From contig NW_003216498.1 of the NCBI RefSeq assembly GCF_000006405.1, positions 709,033-773,032 on the forward strand: DNA of 64,000 nucleotides. Direction: 5' to 3'. The DNA is from Perkinsus marinus ATCC 50983 (taxonomy: Eukaryota > Perkinsozoa > Perkinsida > Perkinsidae). The notes beneath the pieces were generated by a model, which was given only the letters and a program-made list of their open reading frames with translations, was not told the DNA's origin and made no database searches. Shown one piece after another: positions 11,062-21,875 of the stretch (the first letter of the stretch is position 1; every line of letters begins with the position of its first letter). The position numbers were made by a program, and so were the translations under genes.

Positions 11062-12376
11062 GATCTCAACTCTAGGTTCTCCTCTCCCAACGTAGCCAAG
11101 AAGTTAAGAGGTTTTGGACCAATCAACAAAGCGTGTAAGCGAGGCAAAAGAGTGTTGAAGCGTGACAAGAGCATGGTGGTTGAAGGGATCGGATTGACTT
11201 ATCATTATCATAGTACTAGTCTTTATGAGGAAGTCAGTGGTGTCGGTGATGAATTAGAGTTGTATGGCCTCATACTTTTTGAAAAGCCCTTGTTTAGGCC
11301 TGGGGCCTATTTCACAAGCGTCCTAATGTTTGGATTTTAACCCATTAGGATGCAATTTAAGGATAAATGGCGTTCACAAGGGCCCTTTCTTTAGGTTGGG
11401 TTAGGACTTTAGGACATTTGGATCCTTACCGTTAGGATTTAGGATAATAGGATGCCTTTATCCTCAAAAACAGGCTGTTAGGACGCTCGGCTTTCACAAG
11501 CTATATTTTTAAGGAAATTTTTATCCTAATGGTAAAGTACCTCGGGGGGGTACTTTACCGACCATCCTAACGTTAAAGGTGTACAAGACGACTCGCTACG
11601 TTCCGCCAAACAGTCGTTGGTTCGAAACTCTGCGAGTACATTTTTAAATTAATTTGTAACTTGAACAAAAATCTTATAACTATTAACAAAACTCTTTACC
11701 AAGTTCGATACTTATCTGAAGCTTATAAACTTCGTATGAAACGCCTTACAAATGCTCATCTTCGGTAGAGTCAAGCCTTTTTTTACTGCAAGACCCCTCC
11801 ATGCCAGAAGACGTTAAGATCCATAATGGTCCATTACTGGATCATTCATTACGCGTATCAGTTGATAATAAAATTGGTTTTATCTGTTGAACCTGCTGAA
11901 TGGCGCCTTGTGGCACTATCTTTGTCGTCCGTGGGTTGATGAACGGATTCGTATTCCATTTATATCAAGTATAAAATGGTGCGGTGGTAGAGTTTGCGGC
12001 TGGTATTCGACCGATCCAGGTTCAATTCGTAGTTGTATAATGTTTTACATTGTGTTTAATTGCCGTTAGGAATCCTAATATCCTCAGGTAGCACATCCTT
12101 ACGTTAGGTAAGGACGTCTTTAAGTATAGGATCCTAACGTTAGGTAAGGAAAATCTTGTGAAATAGCCTTAGTTAGGTAAGGACGTCCTAAGGTTAAAAT
12201 CCTATACGTAAAGACGTCCTAATCTAAGGACGCTTGTGAAATAGGCCCCTGATAGCGACGCGGATTGTTCAGAAGCGCGTGTCACTGTAAGCGGTGTAAC
12301 ACAAATTGTGTATCATGTCGACAATGGAGCATATCTTGTTCGCTGTTTAGAACGCAAGCAGAACACAATCCGCTAG
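11062..12376 (+). pseudogene. Reading frame split by MITE insertion
   Basis: The frame 11062-11302 is interrupted by the 946-base MITE at 11303-12248. Taking out the element and one copy of its CTG target duplication joins the left frame directly to 41 more open codons ending at TAG 12374-12376, about 105 codons in the left and right parts combined after the first ATG at 11173, or more if an upstream exon exists. The joined product has short strings that recall a filamin-type immunoglobulin repeat (VEGIGL near its start, VDNGAYLV near its end), but the resemblance is weak. The original gene is not identified. Exact frame restoration suggests that the MITE landed inside a coding exon. Confidence 0.4.
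11303..12248. mobile_element. MITE with TIRs, CTG target duplication (PIF/Harbinger-like)
   Basis: Starts GGGCCTATTTCACAAGCGTCC and ends with its reverse complement, giving terminal inverted repeats of over 20 bases. CTG flanks both ends (11300-11302 and 12249-12251). A 3-bp duplication and GGGCC-type ends fit the PIF/Harbinger superfamily. The inner sequence is rich in TTAGGA/TCCTAA subrepeats in both orientations and codes for no transposase, so it is non-autonomous. Two B-box-like motifs lie inside, at 11619-11630 and 12019-12029. Confidence 0.85.
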
Positions 12377-12509
12377 AATCTGTCTCTGAAGCTAGTGTTA
12401 ATAGAGTTTATTTCTGACATGCGTGAATACCAGAGCTTTGCTTCAAGGGTTGACCAAGTCGGGGGTGCATCAAGCCTTCGTTTTTCAGTCGTATCCATTT
12501 TTAAGGCCA
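12249..12509. other. Sequence upstream of hexose transporter 2
   Basis: Contains the right part of the MITE-split frame (to 12376) and the presumed promoter and leader of the second transporter. A longer open frame begins at ATG 12423, but homology with the first paralogue favours the start at 12510. Confidence 0.4.
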
Positions 12510-14060
12510 ATGAAATATCTCTGTGCAATACTCTCCGTTGCAGCATCCCTGCTGGGACCACTCATGTTTGGTCTAACTCTTGGCTTCACTGGTCAAACTA
12601 TTGATACCATGCAGAATAATGTTACTACTGCAGATGGTATACCCATCCAGGTTGGTCCCGATGACCACTTGTATGTGTTTGATACATCTACAGAAGGTTC
12701 GTTGTTCGGATCTCTGGTTAACTTGGGTGCTATGGGTGGTGCTATCCTATTGGGTGGTCCTTTTATTGAGAAGTTTGGGAGGAAATGGACTCTGTTGTTG
12801 TGCTCTCCCTGCTTCCTTCTGATTTACGTGTGGCAAGCTTTGGCTCACACTTCGTGGCAGTTGCTGTTTGCTCGTGTTCTGGTCGGTTTTGTTGTTGGTG
12901 TCGAGTCCGTCGTGGCCCCCACCTACATCGGTGAGGTCTCTCCAACCGCTATTCGTGGTGCTTTGGGAGCTTGCAATCAGCTTTCCATCACGATTGGTAT
13001 TCTTCTAGCCTATGCCCTTGGAATGGGGTTCAGGACTGATGCTGGTTCTACTGATCCCAATGCTACCGATAGCACCTTCTGTCAGTGGCGTACTGTGAGT
13101 TGGATCTACTTGATTCCGAGTGCTTTATTGGGTATCTGCATGTTTTTCGTTCCGGAGTCTCCTCGCTGGTTGGCTGAGCATAATCGTGCTGACGCTGCGA
13201 AAAAAGTTCTATTGAGACTGAGAGGTTCTAAGTCAGTTGAGGAGGATCCCGAGATTATGGAGGAAGTGAAGGCTTATGAAGTATCTGCTGCTCACAACGC
13301 TAAGAACATGAAGAATACTTGGAAGGAGAGTGCTTCGTGGGCTTTCGGTGCGCTCGGTCAGTGCAAAATGCAGCTGTTCATTGGTATCGCTCTACAAGTT
13401 CTTCAGCAGTTCTCTGGTATCAATGCTGTCATATTTTATCAGACAACTATTTTCCAGGCTGCTGGACTAGATAACAAAGAGGGTATGGCACTTGCTGTTA
13501 TGGCCGCTCAGGTGGTCGTAACCTTGATTGCCTGTATCATCATGGATATGGCGGGGAGGAGAATTCTCTTGGTTGCGGGAGCTGCTGGAATGTGCATAGC
13601 AGCTGTTCTATTGGGAGTTTTCTTCTTTCTCGATGATGTTAACGACAACAATGTCAGTTGGTTGGCCATCTTTTCCGCATTCTTATACATTGCTTCCTTC
13701 TCTATTGGTGTTGGTGCAATCCCATGGTTGATTATGGCTGAGATCTTCCCCAATGAAGTGAGAGGTCTTTCTGCATCTATCGCCACTGGCGTGAACTGGT
13801 TCTGTTCTTGGATAGTCACTATGTTCTTGGATGACTATAGAGAGGCCATTACATACCAGGGTGTGTTCTGGAGTTTTGCCGTCGTCTGTTTGGCTATGGT
13901 TATCTTTGTTCTGTTGATTGTCCCAGAGACAAAGGGTAAGACATTCGAAGAGATCCAGGCGTACTTCAGTAGGAGATATGGGAGCAGGTCTAAAAATGTC
14001 GACGCTTCCGTTAAGGTGGATGTCGAAAATGCTGCTCGGTCGGAAGGAGTATCTCATTAG
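12510..14060 (+). CDS. Hexose transporter 2 (MFS sugar porter)
   Basis: Tandem paralogue of the gene at 8895 with the same intronless layout and motifs: GRKW, GEVSPTAIRG, PESPRWL, QQFSGINAVIFYQ, DMAGRR, GAIPWLIMAEIFPNEVRG and PETKGKTFE. The start at 12510 gives MKYLCAILSVAASLLGPLMF, which aligns with the start of transporter 1; an in-frame ATG 87 bases earlier would add a hydrophilic stretch that the paralogue lacks. About 516 residues. The C-terminal tail is shorter than and unlike that of transporter 1, which could mean different localisation or turnover. Differences in the first outer loop (residues about 35-60) could affect affinity. Confidence 0.94.
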   Translation: MKYLCAILSVAASLLGPLMFGLTLGFTGQTIDTMQNNVTTADGIPIQVGPDDHLYVFDTSTEGSLFGSLVNLGAMGGAILLGGPFIEKFGRKWTLLLCSPCFLLIYVWQALAHTSWQLLFARVLVGFVVGVESVVAPTYIGEVSPTAIRGALGACNQLSITIGILLAYALGMGFRTDAGSTDPNATDSTFCQWRTVSWIYLIPSALLGICMFFVPESPRWLAEHNRADAAKKVLLRLRGSKSVEEDPEIMEEVKAYEVSAAHNAKNMKNTWKESASWAFGALGQCKMQLFIGIALQVLQQFSGINAVIFYQTTIFQAAGLDNKEGMALAVMAAQVVVTLIACIIMDMAGRRILLVAGAAGMCIAAVLLGVFFFLDDVNDNNVSWLAIFSAFLYIASFSIGVGAIPWLIMAEIFPNEVRGLSASIATGVNWFCSWIVTMFLDDYREAITYQGVFWSFAVVCLAMVIFVLLIVPETKGKTFEEIQAYFSRRYGSRSKNVDASVKVDVENAARSEGVSH

Positions 14061-15122
14061 TACGGATGGTTTGCTACTATAACATGTTTCTAAGAATTTT
14101 CTTCTAAAGGGAAAGTCTACCTTCCCTTAAAAAATGTTTAATATAAACTGCCCGTCGAGACAGTCTACGTGTTATTATTCTATGAACCCGTTAACGGTCG
14201 ACAAAAGCTATCGTTCCTCTCTACGGGGTTGTTTCAAGTGGTTCCTTGTGATCTACTCGAAACTTTATGTCATCGGATAAGTTGTTAGAATGGCATTTTT
14301 GCTGTGTTAGTTAATAGAGTCTCTTTGGCTGTGGTAATATTATTAGTCCTAATAAGAGTTTAAGTCCAGATTCATGATTAGAGAGTGAGCTGACAAATAT
14401 GTAGCCAGCATCGATACTTGGTAGTCTCAGGAAAGAGCGAGAACCATTATGCAGTATAATGCTAGAGATTCGATTGTGATGCAAGCTATTAACTCGGAAT
14501 TGAGTGAACTACTGAGTATGAAAGACGCCGTGATCCATAACTCTTAATACTGACGATGCTTGCCATGGTTGTCGACTGTAAGTAGACGTATAAGATAGTA
14601 GACTCGACTCTAACACTTGGGGAAGCCTCCTATGACAGCGGTAAGATTGTCGGCTATCCCATCCAAAGATATTTCATCGTGTGGCCAAGTTGGCTATAAA
14701 TGTGACCAATTCCGTTTAGGGGCAGCTATGCCATTTTTGGTTTCCAACGCGCTGTATTATGCTCTCTAGTGTGTATTCATTGACAGTTTGTCATTAAGAA
14801 CTCACATCAATCCAACGCCGGAGGTGGCATATCTGCCCCTCGGTATTGCCTACAGCAAAATTGACTCTGACAATTGGGCGGAATTGGAAATATACCGGTC
14901 GTGCCGAGGGAATTGATCGCCTCACCGCGTGCTCCTACGATAGTGATTGTACTACGGCGTATCTTGCCGGCGACGGCGTTGGAATTCAAAGTAACATATA
15001 CACGGCATATTTCATAGCGCAACTCTGCAAGCTCGGAATGAATAAGCCAAAAAGTGAAATACTCGTAACTATGAACACGGCTCAGCGATTGCCAGAAACT
15101 CATCACGTACAACAACGCAAGA
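14061..15122. other. Non-coding stretch with a dispersed repeat
   Basis: No gene is supported. Holds the dispersed repeat at 14810-14967 and an inverted pair of the motif GGGGCAGMTATGCCA (14718-14732 plus, 14825-14839 minus). Confidence 0.4.
14810..14967 (+). repeat. Dispersed repeat copy A
   Basis: About 160 bases that match the minus strand at 46481-46650. The best conserved block reads TATACCGGTCGTGCC and CACCGCGTGCTC in both. The frame at 14846 and the minus frame at the other copy both encode a YTGRA...TACSY string, so it may be a remnant of a coding mobile element. Confidence 0.7.
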
Positions 15123-16377
15123 TCATGTAGCCTTGGACAGTGCCTGCTCCTTCTCCCTCAAAAGTACTACGAGCTGGTCAGCTCTTTGCTTGTACTGAAA
15201 GAGTAGAATCCTGTGCAAAAATAGGCGTCATCTGCTCACTATCTTGTCGATCTTCGCTGCCTCAGTCTTCTCCATTTCGGTCGAGGGCATCATTCGGCGA
15301 TTTTCCCTGATTCCCGAGGAGTACTTTCATGCGGTTAATCTCAATTGCATACTACTCCAGCATAGTGGCTCTGATCGAATTGATGTTCCTCTGGTACTTC
15401 TTCAGAATACCCTTGCACCGGTTGAGACACTCATTCCGAACTTCTCGCGTGACTTTCGGAAGGACAACGCTGATCTAATCGAACCGCCCAAAAGCTGCAG
15501 GGGTTTCCCTCGGGAGACACACTTTATTCCCGTCTTTATTCACTGTCCAGTTCTTCCCTCTCAGTTGAATTGCTTTTTGGCACCTACACACGCATGGCTC
15601 AGCCGATCCCAAATGTCTGGATTTTACGCTCCTGCCAGACCGTCATCGAACACGGAGAAATTGACAGTCGTAGCATTGAGAATGCTCATCTGTGATATGT
15701 TCAATAAAGGCTTCTCCGCCACCTGATGGACCCCTGCTATCCCATGTATTGTACTCAACCTTACAGTGATGCTCCGAAAGAGCTCAGGTGATGCCTGCTC
15801 CATTTGCACTTCTTGCAAGGCTGCTTTCATATCTCTCACTTCCTCATCGAGAGCTTGCGTTTGCTGATGCACCCACCCTCCCAAGTGTGAAGAACTGCCA
15901 AGTTACCTCCTTCAGCATCTTAGCATGGTCCATCTTCTGATCTAGTCGTTGTTGTCGGCGCTCCGCTGGTGTCATCGAACCCACTGAGACAACCAGACTC
16001 CCGCCAAAACACGTCATCCAGCCATACCCGTTTTGGTGTCCTCTAGCGAGAGGAACTTATCCGCTTCCCTCCGATCACGCAAATCCTGTTCGCCGATAAC
16101 ATCAACTGAGACTCTGCCATTCCCCTACTTTCTTCTTCTGCACACTTTGTTGTTTCTCTTCCTTGCTCTTCAGCTTAGGGGGGCTCTTCTTGGCAAATCC
16201 TCGCGACCCGAAAAATAACCCTATCGTGGGTGTTCGCTGCAACAATAGGCTTGAGCCGCAACACTGAGGTGAGAGAACTATGGAACGAACAGATAAGTCG
16301 TAAAATACTCGGAGACCGCCATGACTGAAGAGCGCAGTATGTCGAAGAGTCGCCAACGAGCGCCGGGAAGCGAACAT
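15123..16377 (-). CDS. Mitochondrial ribosome recycling factor
   Basis: Predicted to split post-termination ribosomes in the mitochondrion. The first exon (from ATG 16377) gives a basic serine/arginine-rich leader, MFASRRSLATLRH, ending near SRGFAKKSPPKLKSK, a typical import signal. The mature part shows the RRF pattern: MKAALQEVQMEQASPELF (helix 1), ITVRLSTIHG, a TVNKDGNK loop, VVLPKVTREVRNECLNRC (the IPPLTEERR region), then KTEAAKIDKIYKQRADQL and a KEKEQALS tail. Short introns (40-55 bases) join in phase, for example K-I|Y-K at about 15195 and L-E|E-N near 15340. The family arginine cluster at the tip is weakly conserved. The gene is flanked by another minus-strand membrane-protein gene with 220 bases between them. 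Confidence 0.78.
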
Positions 16378-16595
16378 GATGAGAAGCTTGAAAGAGATTG
16401 TTTGATAAGGAATGACTGCCTCATTCGGAAACCCAACGAGCGAAGGTCCGAAACTCGTGCACACGCTATGCTGGCCTAGAACTTATCCATCTCGCGGTTC
16501 CCGTCGAGCCGTCGGGGATGTCGCCACACGTCATGCCGCTCAGTGGAGGAGAATAAACCTCCCGCAGGGAGAAGTCCTGCAGCATCGTCGATGCA

Positions 16596-17025
16596 TCACT
16601 CTGTGAATGCTCTTGTGATGGCATCTGTGATAGAGAAGTGCCCCTCGGCGGACCGCCTTGAATTATGCCATACCAAACCAACGGCTATCAGAAGATATCC
16701 GAGGTACATCGCTGAGATGAGGAGAAGTCATCCCAAGCGGGAGACCGGATCAAACCACCTATCTGTGTGAGTGGAGTGCTCGATACCAGAGTCACTATTG
16801 TGTCACATATACCCCAACCACCAACCCAGAAAAAGAACACCGCGAGTTGAAGCTGAAAACGCGAATCTTCAATGCGATCCACTATACAGAGTAAGAGCCT
16901 ACTGTAAGTGAAGAGGGAGTATAATCGTCTGTTCTCAGAGGGGACGTCTCCATCTCATCGACCCCTCCCAGCTCAATATCAACCGGGGAGGATGAAGCAG
17001 CCATAAACGCCACAAAATCTACCAT
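16596..17025 (-). CDS. Small predicted membrane protein
   Basis: Family not recognised. From ATG 17025 (MVDFVAFMAASSS) an acidic stretch leads across a ~35-base intron to a hydrophobic segment (LQLAVFFFWVGGWGICDTI), then an intron near 16800-16720, a second hydrophobic segment (MYLGYLLIAVGLVW) and a hydrophilic tail ending at TGA 16596. The open frame reaches upstream of the ATG to about 17085, so the gene may have further 5' exons in 17090-17330, where a frame on the same strand (…VAQVAVDTRVLAEASIS) is open. Confidence 0.4.
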
Positions 17026-17366
17026 GAGTGCATTCGTGTACAAGGAGTTGATTGAGCCTCGCAGTATTCGAAAGAGGCTATCCCCCTAGTGGCCGGATTG
17101 ACGATGAACGATCCCATGACAACGAAACATGCGGTGGGCGAAAGAAATAAGTTAAAATCATTCGAAAGATATCAGAAATCGAAGCCTCCGCTAAGACTCG
17201 TGTGTCGACAGCTACTTGAGCTACTTCGATAGCCGATCCCATCTCCGCTGGCAGCGTTGGCCCTCCTGAAAACAGACACGATCCGCTAGCAAGCGAAAGA
17301 CCCTGGTTCAAATCACGAGTACGGTTTTTTTGTACACAAGCGCACTAGTTTTTACTCCCATCATTG
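17026..17366. other. Possible 5' exons of the small membrane protein; 3' region of citrate synthase
   Basis: A minus-strand open frame at 17078-17311 could belong to the preceding membrane-protein gene but has no family match. GGTTCAAATC at 17305-17314, followed by a run of seven T, looks like a pol III B box with terminator, though no tRNA fold was found. Confidence 0.3.
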
Positions 17367-18963
17367 TTATAATCGACTCCGTTTCCCATGATCCATCTCA
17401 CTACACGCTGTTCCTTCATCACGACGCTCATCAATCGGCACCACCCTCTGATTCGGCTCAGGACCGCAGTATCTTCCAAACGCGAACAGTTCACTGAAGA
17501 CTTCCTGACTGGTGATCCATCCTACTTCGAAGTCGGTCTGATGAGCTTATTGTTGGCCCTCTGCTCGACGATATGGGCCGTCCATCCTGTTATTCTCGAA
17601 AACACAAACAGAGGCGTAAAGAGAGGTGTCGGCACCTGAGGATAAGAAATGACGATAGAATGATCATGAGCCTTCGTACTCCGCAATAGTGATAGGCTGA
17701 GGCACTGTAGAAGTCGGCGTTGGGATACATGCCTTTCTCGGCCTTCAATACTTCCTCCACCCGTTTCGAGATATTGAAGAGTAGAGATGTCCGACCAGGC
17801 TTCTGAGACAGCGCTTTTGAACACTCCTCCATTATCGGTGATCGAGGATCGCCAGTCTTGTATCTATGAAGTTGCCACTGATTTCACATAGTGTAGCTCA
17901 GACTCACATCCTGTGCCCAAACCCCATGACCAGCTTTTTCTTAGTGAACATTTCGTGTAGTTTCTTCTCGGCATCCTCGGGGCTTTCGAACGTCGAAAGC
18001 AGCTCCATCGTGGCCTCATTAGCCCCACCGTGCAAGGGGCCCCTTAGGGTACCTCATATCGATACCAGCCTTCGAGTGCCTCCTGACCATCTACTTACCA
18101 ATAGCAGTAGTGAAAGCTGAATAAGCATCGCTCAATGTAGCAGTAGTGACTCTAGCAGCGAAAGTCGAAGCATTGTAGTCGTGCTCAGCGTAGCATATAA
18201 AGGACTTATCGAGAGTCTCTGTGCACAATACACTCCACTGAGTAGATATGAAGGAGTCGTACTGATCATATCTCGATCAGGAGGGGTGTCGTATCCCGTC
18301 TGATGGAGCAGTCGGAGGAAGTGGGCCGCCATAGTCTCTTGAGGATCCCGTTTACTGGTGGACACATCAATTCGCCTCCCATAGTGCGAGAAGTGAAACC
18401 AGTACCTGCAGATCCCCTTCCCACTGGCAAACAGCAGGTAGATGCTTACAGAACAGCACAAGGCAACACAGCCATAAGCCTCTCAGCGACATCAACTGCT
18501 GTGTTGTCGCGGATCCTCACGTCGGGATCCTCAGCCTCTGGCTCGAGACAGCCTATGAGGGAGACGGAAACTCGCAAGACCTGATTGAGATAGTAGCTCA
18601 TTAAAGAGCGAGCCCACGTCCATTAATCTACATCCATCGGATGCGTGTCCTTAGGGAGCATCTCGAGCATGGTATGCATGTTGGGGCTGAGTTTCCTAGC
18701 AGCTCCTTGTCGTAGGAGGAAAGCACTGAGTTCACGACGAGTCGGCAGTACCCCTCTCAATAGGAGGTATCTAGGATGGAAGGGGTCGGCTTGAGTCGGC
18801 AATGGTAGACCTACGCAACTTCCTCGAAAGTCTCTGTTTTGTCGGTTAAGTCCTTAACATTGTAGCCACGGTAATTGAGGCCACTGCCGAGACCGACAGT
18901 GCATATGGCAGAGACACCAGCAACGACTCCGGCTAAACCATCGGCTTGGACTCCACTCGACAT
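17367..18963 (-). CDS. prpC: 2-methylcitrate / citrate synthase
   Basis: Condenses an acyl-CoA (propionyl- or acetyl-CoA) with oxaloacetate. Start at ATG 18963 (MSSGVQADGLAGVVAG) and nine exons by hand joining. The N-terminal AGVSAICTVGLGSGLNYRGY run and HPMDVLRVSVSL are typical of the PrpC branch. Catalytic residues are present: histidine of GPLHGGANE, histidine of GFGHRM, and aspartate of PNADFYSAS; EHDYNASTFAAR lies between. The C-terminus reads WTAHIVEQ, RPTSKYCGPEP and VPIDER. The PrpC assignment over ordinary citrate synthase rests on these N-terminal motifs and is a moderate inference. A mitochondrial leader is not seen in the first exon. Introns are 45-60 bases. Confidence 0.88.
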
Positions 18964-20498
18964 ATTGGGAGAGGAAACACTGCTGAGAGGGAGAAGCCAC
19001 CTCAGGTGGGAAGAGCTAGCGGATGAGATTCATTCGTGTCCGAGACCCTGATTCACGACAACATCGGGATTAACCCAATGAGCTTGTCAAGTGCTTTTCA
19101 CCACACATGAAGCATGCGAATGAACCTACTGCGTCGATTCGACTCGTGTTATGAGAAGGTCGTGCGTCGTTCTGCTTGAACGCATCTACTCTTTCTCACA
19201 GGAATCAAATACATACGGAACTGTATAATGATTTATATACATGGAACGGCATATATTCGACGCTACTGGGAGCGGTGAACCATGAATGTGACGAAGAGTG
19301 GAACTCGAACTCATCAACTGTAATTAATATCATATCAAAATTGGATATGATATTAATTACAGTTGAATAATCCAATCTTGCTTCGTCTTTGTGAAATGGG
19401 ATTCGTATTTATCTTGGCAAAAATAAGAAGAACACCACCCAGTTAGCACTTAGAAAGCTTTCATAGTTGAATGAATATCGTACGACGTACACGTTGCTCG
19501 ACCTTTGAAATCTTCACTATGGGGCTCTGTTGACCCGAATGATCAACGACTCTATTCGAACAATTGCCACTACGAGTCAATACCATCGTGACTAGCGAAC
19601 ACAATGCCTAACCCGTATACAATACCGTTACGTCCACGGTATTACCGTAAACTTATCCCTGACTAAGATACCGTTCAGACGGAGCTTAGCCACTAGCGAA
19701 TGATACACCTCAAATCACAGTAGATCACTCTGAGCCTGGACTCAGGTCCAACGCAAGCAAACGATCGTCGTTTACGAAAGCCTAACCCTAGGGTTCACGC
19801 ACCCCTGGGAACAGCACGCATGCACAAATACGTGATGCGAATCATCGAGGCTAGCACAATCGACAGCAAATACCGTAACAAAAGTACAATAAATACCGTA
19901 AAACAAGGGGACAAATCAACCATAACGGTCAACAGGTCTCCGTGCCCTGCACCGAACCGCACAGCCGTCGGGCGGCCGATGTTATGTTCGCGAACTCTCC
20001 TACAGTCACCTGGGCGGGCAGGCCGGTCAATAATCCCAACCCGCTGCAGAGGCCCAACACGGAGGGTCGATCATTTTTCAGCACTTCAGCAACCTTGCTG
20101 AATAGTTAAAAGTGCCGTAATGTGTCTCCATAACAATTTCAGCACTCAAATTTGCGCCCATTTTTTAATAATTCAGCACTTAATAATTTTCATTTGCTTC
20201 TCAGCACCTTGAAAGACACTATTCATCAATTACTATTCTGCAACATTAACTTTTCAGCACTCTAGTGCCGGAGGTGTTGAATTGAGGATTTTTAGTGGAT
20301 GTTCACTAAATTGGCACTCACATCACCCATATGCTGAGTTTGACTATTCGTCGTACAATATGGATAATCCAGCAATATATACGAATACTCAGGATATGTG
20401 CTCACTGAGCACTGCTCAGTCATTGAAATACACGATAACTATCCTAATTTCAGCAAGTTTATGATTCAGAAGTTCATAATGAATTCATAATGCATACT
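18964..20498. other. Repeat-rich non-coding region
   Basis: No gene is supported over 1.5 kb. It has the hairpin at 19314-19366, scattered TACCGT strings (19620-19930), a GC-rich island near 19930-20060, and many TTCAGCACT-type strings at 20070-20270. The last 90 bases resemble the tandem unit that continues to the right of the second MITE. Confidence 0.45.
19314..19366. repeat. 23-bp perfect inverted repeat with 7-base loop
   Basis: Arms 19314-19336 (TCAACTGTAATTAATATCAT...) and 19344-19366 are exact reverse complements; the loop is AAAATTG. The AT-rich stem could form a cruciform or an RNA hairpin. No pyrimidine tract or gene end suggests a terminator. Confidence 0.9.
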
Positions 20499-21627
20499 GG
20501 GCCTGTTTCACAAGGATACTTAATTTAAGGCGCCTTAAATATAGGCGCGACTTAAGGAGTTACTTAAGGTATACTTAAGAAGTACTCAACTCATTTCACA
20601 ACGTTTAGGAGCAACTTAAGGAGCTCCTTAACTTAAGGCGTACTTGAGTATCTACTTAACCATGGTTACAGGTATAGAATAGAATTACATGTTTAGTTTC
20701 GTGGTGTAAATGCTTCAGTGGTTAGGTTGTTTGTTTACCACACGATCGGCACAGGTACAAATCTGAGGTATGCTGTTTCTATGGTCGTTTACTGTTTCGC
20801 AACTACTGTCCTCGATCATGGGTAAGGTATCAATGGTAAGTTACCATTGGTAACGAGCTGCAAGGGGATTTCCCACGAATTACAATGTTAGCTAGAATAA
20901 GTCACTCAACGGTCCGCTAAGTAGAAAATATACTCATGTGAACTCAAGGTGACGCAAAGCACTGAAATATCTCTAAGTCGCTGCAACTATCTGCGAACGT
21001 AGCTCTTGCGAAGAGCGTTCCCGACACCATCCACTGGAGCATCTGGGTCAATCAGAGTTATTCGAGATGACTGTGATTGACCCAGATCCTCATCTCCTGT
21101 TCCCAAGCAGCAAACATTGCCTCCTCGACGTCTTGCAGTGGCTGATTCTTAAGGACCATATTGTGAAGTTCGGTTCGGCTTTTGCTGCGTGAAGGAAATG
21201 AACTCTTGGCTCGATTTCTTTGCCTCTCTGGACAAGTGGGAGAGCACCGTGCTGCCATTCGTAAGGTCTCCGGTTCGACCCCTGCGAGATGCAATATCAA
21301 AGCATCGTACTTCGAAGGGTCCCTGGTTCAACCCCTGTGGGCTGCAATATTCGAACAAGGTACTTAAGTATCTATTTAGGTAGGGTCGGCTCTACCTCAA
21401 TAAAATTTAAGGAATACTTAAGTTGCTCCTTAAGTACGCATGTTGTGAAATGCTTCTCGTGAATACTTAAGTATATGCACAGAAACTTAAGGCGCCTTAA
21501 GTATTCCTAAACTTAAGGCGCCTTAACGTGCCTACTTAAGTAGTGAAATAGGATGTCCTAATTACTTAAGGTATACTTAAGGCGTTACTTAAGTTTAAGG
21601 CGCAATTTGCTCCTATGAAACAGGCCC
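20499..21627. mobile_element. MITE with TIRs, ACT target duplication (PIF/Harbinger-like)
   Basis: Begins GGGCCTGTTTCACAAGGATA and ends ATGAAACAGGCCC, flanked by ACT on both sides (20496-20498, 21628-21630). The ends share GGGCCTRTTTCACAAG with the element at 11303. The body has many CTTAAG/TTAAGG subrepeats in both orientations near each end and no transposase. Two B-box-like motifs lie at 21271-21281 and 21325-21335. Confidence 0.85.
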
Positions 21628-21630
21628 ACT

Positions 21631-21875
21631 ATTTCAAACTCGGCAATCTTGAAATTCCTCATCTCAATGAAAGTACTCAAATGTGGCGCAATACACGATA
21701 TTTATCTTGAACTTAGCAATCTTGGAATTCATCATCTCAATAAAAGTGCTCAAATGTCGGAACACTCGATAATTGTCTTAAACTCAGCAATCTGGAAATT
21801 CCTCATCTCAATAAAAGTGCTCAATTGTCGAAATATACGATAACTGTCTTAAACTCAGCAATCTTGAAATGACTA
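21631..21875 (+). repeat. Tandem repeat, ~70-75-base unit, over three copies
   Basis: Units begin with AAACTCRGCAATCTTG near 21636, 21710, 21780 and 21850 and share CTCATCTCAATAAAAGTGCTC. A diverged unit end lies to the left of the MITE at about 20425-20460, so the element appears to have inserted into this array. Confidence 0.8.

Noticed and set aside
12423-12509. N-terminal extension of hexose transporter 2
   Set aside because: Absent from the paralogue and hydrophilic; start at 12510 aligns with transporter 1.
19780-19800. Telomere-like CCCTAGGG string
   Set aside because: Single occurrence, no tandem array.
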